Positions 23,413 through 25,494 of a stretch of 25,494 nucleotides of DNA are shown in pieces. The stretch comes from Duncaniella sp. GTDB taxonomy: Bacteria > Bacteroidota > Bacteroidia > Bacteroidales > Muribaculaceae. The notes under the pieces are model-generated. The model saw nothing but the letters and a program-made list of their open reading frames with translations. It did not search any database and was not told the origin of the DNA. The position numbers and the translations under genes were made by a program. Position 1 is the first letter of the stretch. Every line of letters begins with the position of its first letter. The stretch covers positions 1-25,494 of the forward strand of contig NZ_JAIDEN010000045.1 of the NCBI RefSeq assembly GCF_029054785.1, in the 5' to 3' direction.

Positions 23413-25452
23413 ATGAAAAAATTACTGATAATATTCTCCATACTCCTCTCAGCGACATTTCACGTGGCAGCACAGCGTTCCTACCGCCTTGGAGAAGTCG
23501 TTGTCAAAGCCAAACGCCCGATGAAAGATATCGGCGTGACCAAAACCACCTTTGACAGTGCCATGCTTAAAGAAAACATCGCACTGTCGATGGCCGACAT
23601 CCTTACTTTCAACTCTTCGATCTTCGTCAAAAGCTATGGCCGCGCAACGCTCTCGACAGTCGCATTCCGGGGCACATCTCCAAGCCACACCCAAGTGACA
23701 TGGAACGGCATGCGCATCAATAACCCGATGCTCGGCATGACCGACTTCTCGACCATACCATCCTATTTTATTGATCAGGCTTCACTGCTCCACGGAACAT
23801 CTTCAGTCAACGAGACCGGAGGCGGACTCGGCGGACTTGTCAGACTCTCCACAACGCCTGACACTCCGGAGGGATTCAACGCGCAGTATGTCCAGGGCAT
23901 AGGCTCTTTCAGCACATTCGACGAATTCGCCCGCATAACCTATGGCAGCGACAAATGGCATATCTCGACACGGGCCGTCAACTCATCATCACCCAATGAC
24001 TATAAGTACGTCAACCACGACAAAAAGATAAACATCTATGACGATGACCACAACATCATAGACCAATATCACCCGACCGAACGCAACAAAAGCGGATCGT
24101 TCAGAGACACTCACATTCTTCAGGAAATCTACTACAACACCCTCAAAGGTGACCGATTCGGACTCAACGCCTGGTATATCGACTCAAACCGGGAACTGCC
24201 GATGCTGACCACTGACTATGGCAATGCCTCCGACTTCGAGAACCGTCAGCGCGAACAGACATTCCGCAACGTACTCTCCTGGGACCACAACCGGACAAAG
24301 TGGAAGGCCGGACTTAAAGGGGGCTATATCCACACATGGATGGCCTATGACTACAAACGCGAGGTTGCCTCCGGAAACTGGGCCACTATGACCCGATCCC
24401 GCAGCAGAGTCAACACAATTTACGGCCAGGCCGAGGGGGAATTCACACCCAACCGCAAATGGTTCTTCACCGGAAATATCTCGGCCCACCAGCATTTTGT
24501 GCGCAGCCAGGATAAAAACATCATACTTCAGGACGGCAACAAAGCAATTGTCGGCTATGACAAGGGACGCATAGAACTTTCAGGCTCTTTGTCGGCAAAA
24601 TGGCAGCCGACCGAAAGGCTTGGAATGTCAGTCGTGTTGCGCGAAGAGATGTTCGGCACCGAATGGGCGCCGCTGATCCCCGCCTTTTTCATTGACGGCC
24701 TCATCTCGCGCACAGGCAACATTATGCTCAAGGCCTCTGTCTCCAGAAACTATCGCTTCCCGACCCTCAACGACCTCTACTTCCTTCCCGGAGGCAATCC
24801 GGACCTGCGCAACGAGCACGGTTTCACCTACGATGCAGGTGCGAGTTTCGAGATAGGCAAAAATGAGGTTTACAGCCTCAACGGCAGTGTCACATGGTTC
24901 GACTCGCGCATCAACGACTGGATCATCTGGCTTCCGACAACCAAAGGCTTCTTTTCTCCGAGAAATGTCAAGAAAGTCCATGCCTACGGAGTCGAAGTAA
25001 CAGCCAATCTTGGGCTACAACCATTCAAAGACTGGTTCCTTGATCTGAACGGATCCTATTCCTGGACACCCTCGGTCAACGAAGGCGAAAAAATGTCGCC
25101 TGCCGATCAGTCTGTCGGCAAGCAGTTGCCCTATGTCCCGAAAAATTCAGCCTCTTTCAGCGGACGTCTCGCATGGCGCTCGTGGGGATTTCTTTACAAA
25201 TGGTGCTGGTACTCGGAACGGTTCACGATGTCAAGCAATGACTACACCCTCACCGGCCATCTCCCCCAGTATTTCATGAGCAACATATCGCTTGAAAAAG
25301 GTCTTTCATTCAAACCGGTCGACCTGTCACTGAAATTCGCAGTCAACAACCTCTTCAACGAAGACTATCTTTCAGTGCTTTCACGCCCGATGCCCGGAAT
25401 CAACTTCGAATTCTTCATCGGCATAACACCGAAATTCAACAGAAAAAAATAA
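23413..25452 (+). CDS. btuB: TonB-dependent outer membrane cobalamin receptor, BtuB-type
   Basis: The 679-residue protein has a signal peptide (cleavage near VAAQ, residue 21), a short stretch that may serve as the TonB box (LGEVVVKAKRP, about 26-36), a plug domain (about 38-150) and a large barrel. In the plug, STVAFRGTSPSHTQVTWNGM and NNPMLGMTDFSTIPSY are classic TonB-receptor motifs, and VNETGGGLGGLVRLST marks its end. The barrel shows YRFPTLNDLYFLPGGNPDLR. It lacks the CarboxypepD-reg domain of SusC proteins, and its length suits BtuB-type receptors. It would pull corrinoid handed over by the BtuG-like lipoprotein across the outer membrane using TonB energy. The tail ends ...ITPKFNRKK, so the final barrel strand probably ends just before the C-terminus. 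Specificity for B12 is inferred from the riboswitch and btuG. Confidence 0.88.
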   Translation: MKKLLIIFSILLSATFHVAAQRSYRLGEVVVKAKRPMKDIGVTKTTFDSAMLKENIALSMADILTFNSSIFVKSYGRATLSTVAFRGTSPSHTQVTWNGMRINNPMLGMTDFSTIPSYFIDQASLLHGTSSVNETGGGLGGLVRLSTTPDTPEGFNAQYVQGIGSFSTFDEFARITYGSDKWHISTRAVNSSSPNDYKYVNHDKKINIYDDDHNIIDQYHPTERNKSGSFRDTHILQEIYYNTLKGDRFGLNAWYIDSNRELPMLTTDYGNASDFENRQREQTFRNVLSWDHNRTKWKAGLKGGYIHTWMAYDYKREVASGNWATMTRSRSRVNTIYGQAEGEFTPNRKWFFTGNISAHQHFVRSQDKNIILQDGNKAIVGYDKGRIELSGSLSAKWQPTERLGMSVVLREEMFGTEWAPLIPAFFIDGLISRTGNIMLKASVSRNYRFPTLNDLYFLPGGNPDLRNEHGFTYDAGASFEIGKNEVYSLNGSVTWFDSRINDWIIWLPTTKGFFSPRNVKKVHAYGVEVTANLGLQPFKDWFLDLNGSYSWTPSVNEGEKMSPADQSVGKQLPYVPKNSASFSGRLAWRSWGFLYKWCWYSERFTMSSNDYTLTGHLPQYFMSNISLEKGLSFKPVDLSLKFAVNNLFNEDYLSVLSRPMPGINFEFFIGITPKFNRKK

Positions 25453-25453
25453 G

Positions 25454-25478
25454 CCGGACTCCGATAGCGGAAATCCGG
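25454..25478. other. Small hairpin after the TonB receptor gene
   Basis: CCGGA pairs with TCCGG and an inner TCCG with CGGA around an ATAG loop. It lies directly after the stop codon. No T-run follows, so it is probably not a full terminator and the operon may continue beyond the window. Confidence 0.35.
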
Positions 25479-25494
25479 TGACAGACTATATATC

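Overview
The window looks like a chromosomal segment of a gut-type Bacteroidota, most likely order Bacteroidales. A Muribaculaceae-like source would fit, but that is inference without any search. Several promoters match the Bacteroidota sigma-ABfr pattern, a TTG or TTTG box, about 20 bases, then TAnnTTTG, and Shine-Dalgarno sequences are not evident. The gene content (DUF4230 pair, DUF4465 lipoprotein, BtuG-like beta-propeller next to a TonB receptor, Bacteroidota-style ABC-F protein) points the same way. Genes are densely packed, with short gaps within operons and clear hairpins at operon ends.

Layout. 1-130: edge of a dispersed palindromic repeat. 131-1441: ABC-2 type permease. 1530-6375: a likely operon with a secreted Trp/Tyr-rich protein, a FadL/OmpP1-like outer-membrane protein and a Pif1/RecD-like helicase carrying a C-terminal TPR region. 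A perfect 24-bp hairpin at 6411-6469 ends this operon and the convergent gene for a YbiT-type ABC-F ATPase (8117-6495, minus). 8205-8366: a MITE-like inverted-repeat element between the divergent ABC-F and sulfur-amino-acid genes. 8538-10957: two PLP enzymes of the trans-sulfuration type (a Cys/Met metabolism enzyme and a MalY/PatB C-S lyase). 11199-14433: a promoter and a three-gene galactose operon, galM, a nucleotidyltransferase and galK, without galT. 14529-15820: two tandem DUF4230 proteins. 15877-18480: a promoter and a class A penicillin-binding protein.

18557-25452 is the most coherent system: a textbook promoter, a cobalamin riboswitch, an intrinsic terminator, then three surface lipoproteins (DUF4465; PKD-repeat; BtuG-like beta-propeller) and a TonB-dependent receptor of BtuB type. 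Together they make a B12-repressible corrinoid capture and outer-membrane uptake locus. A second promoter and an intricate palindromic intercistronic region lie just before the btuG-btuB pair, so that pair may also be expressed apart from the riboswitch.

Points most worth a second look are the asymmetric ABC-F ATPase (one complete ATP site, the other degenerate at every visible motif), the nucleotidyltransferase sitting where galT might be expected, the two-promoter B12 locus with unassigned surface lipoproteins, and the repeat family seen in several places. No CRISPR array, tRNA, rRNA or complete insertion sequence was seen.
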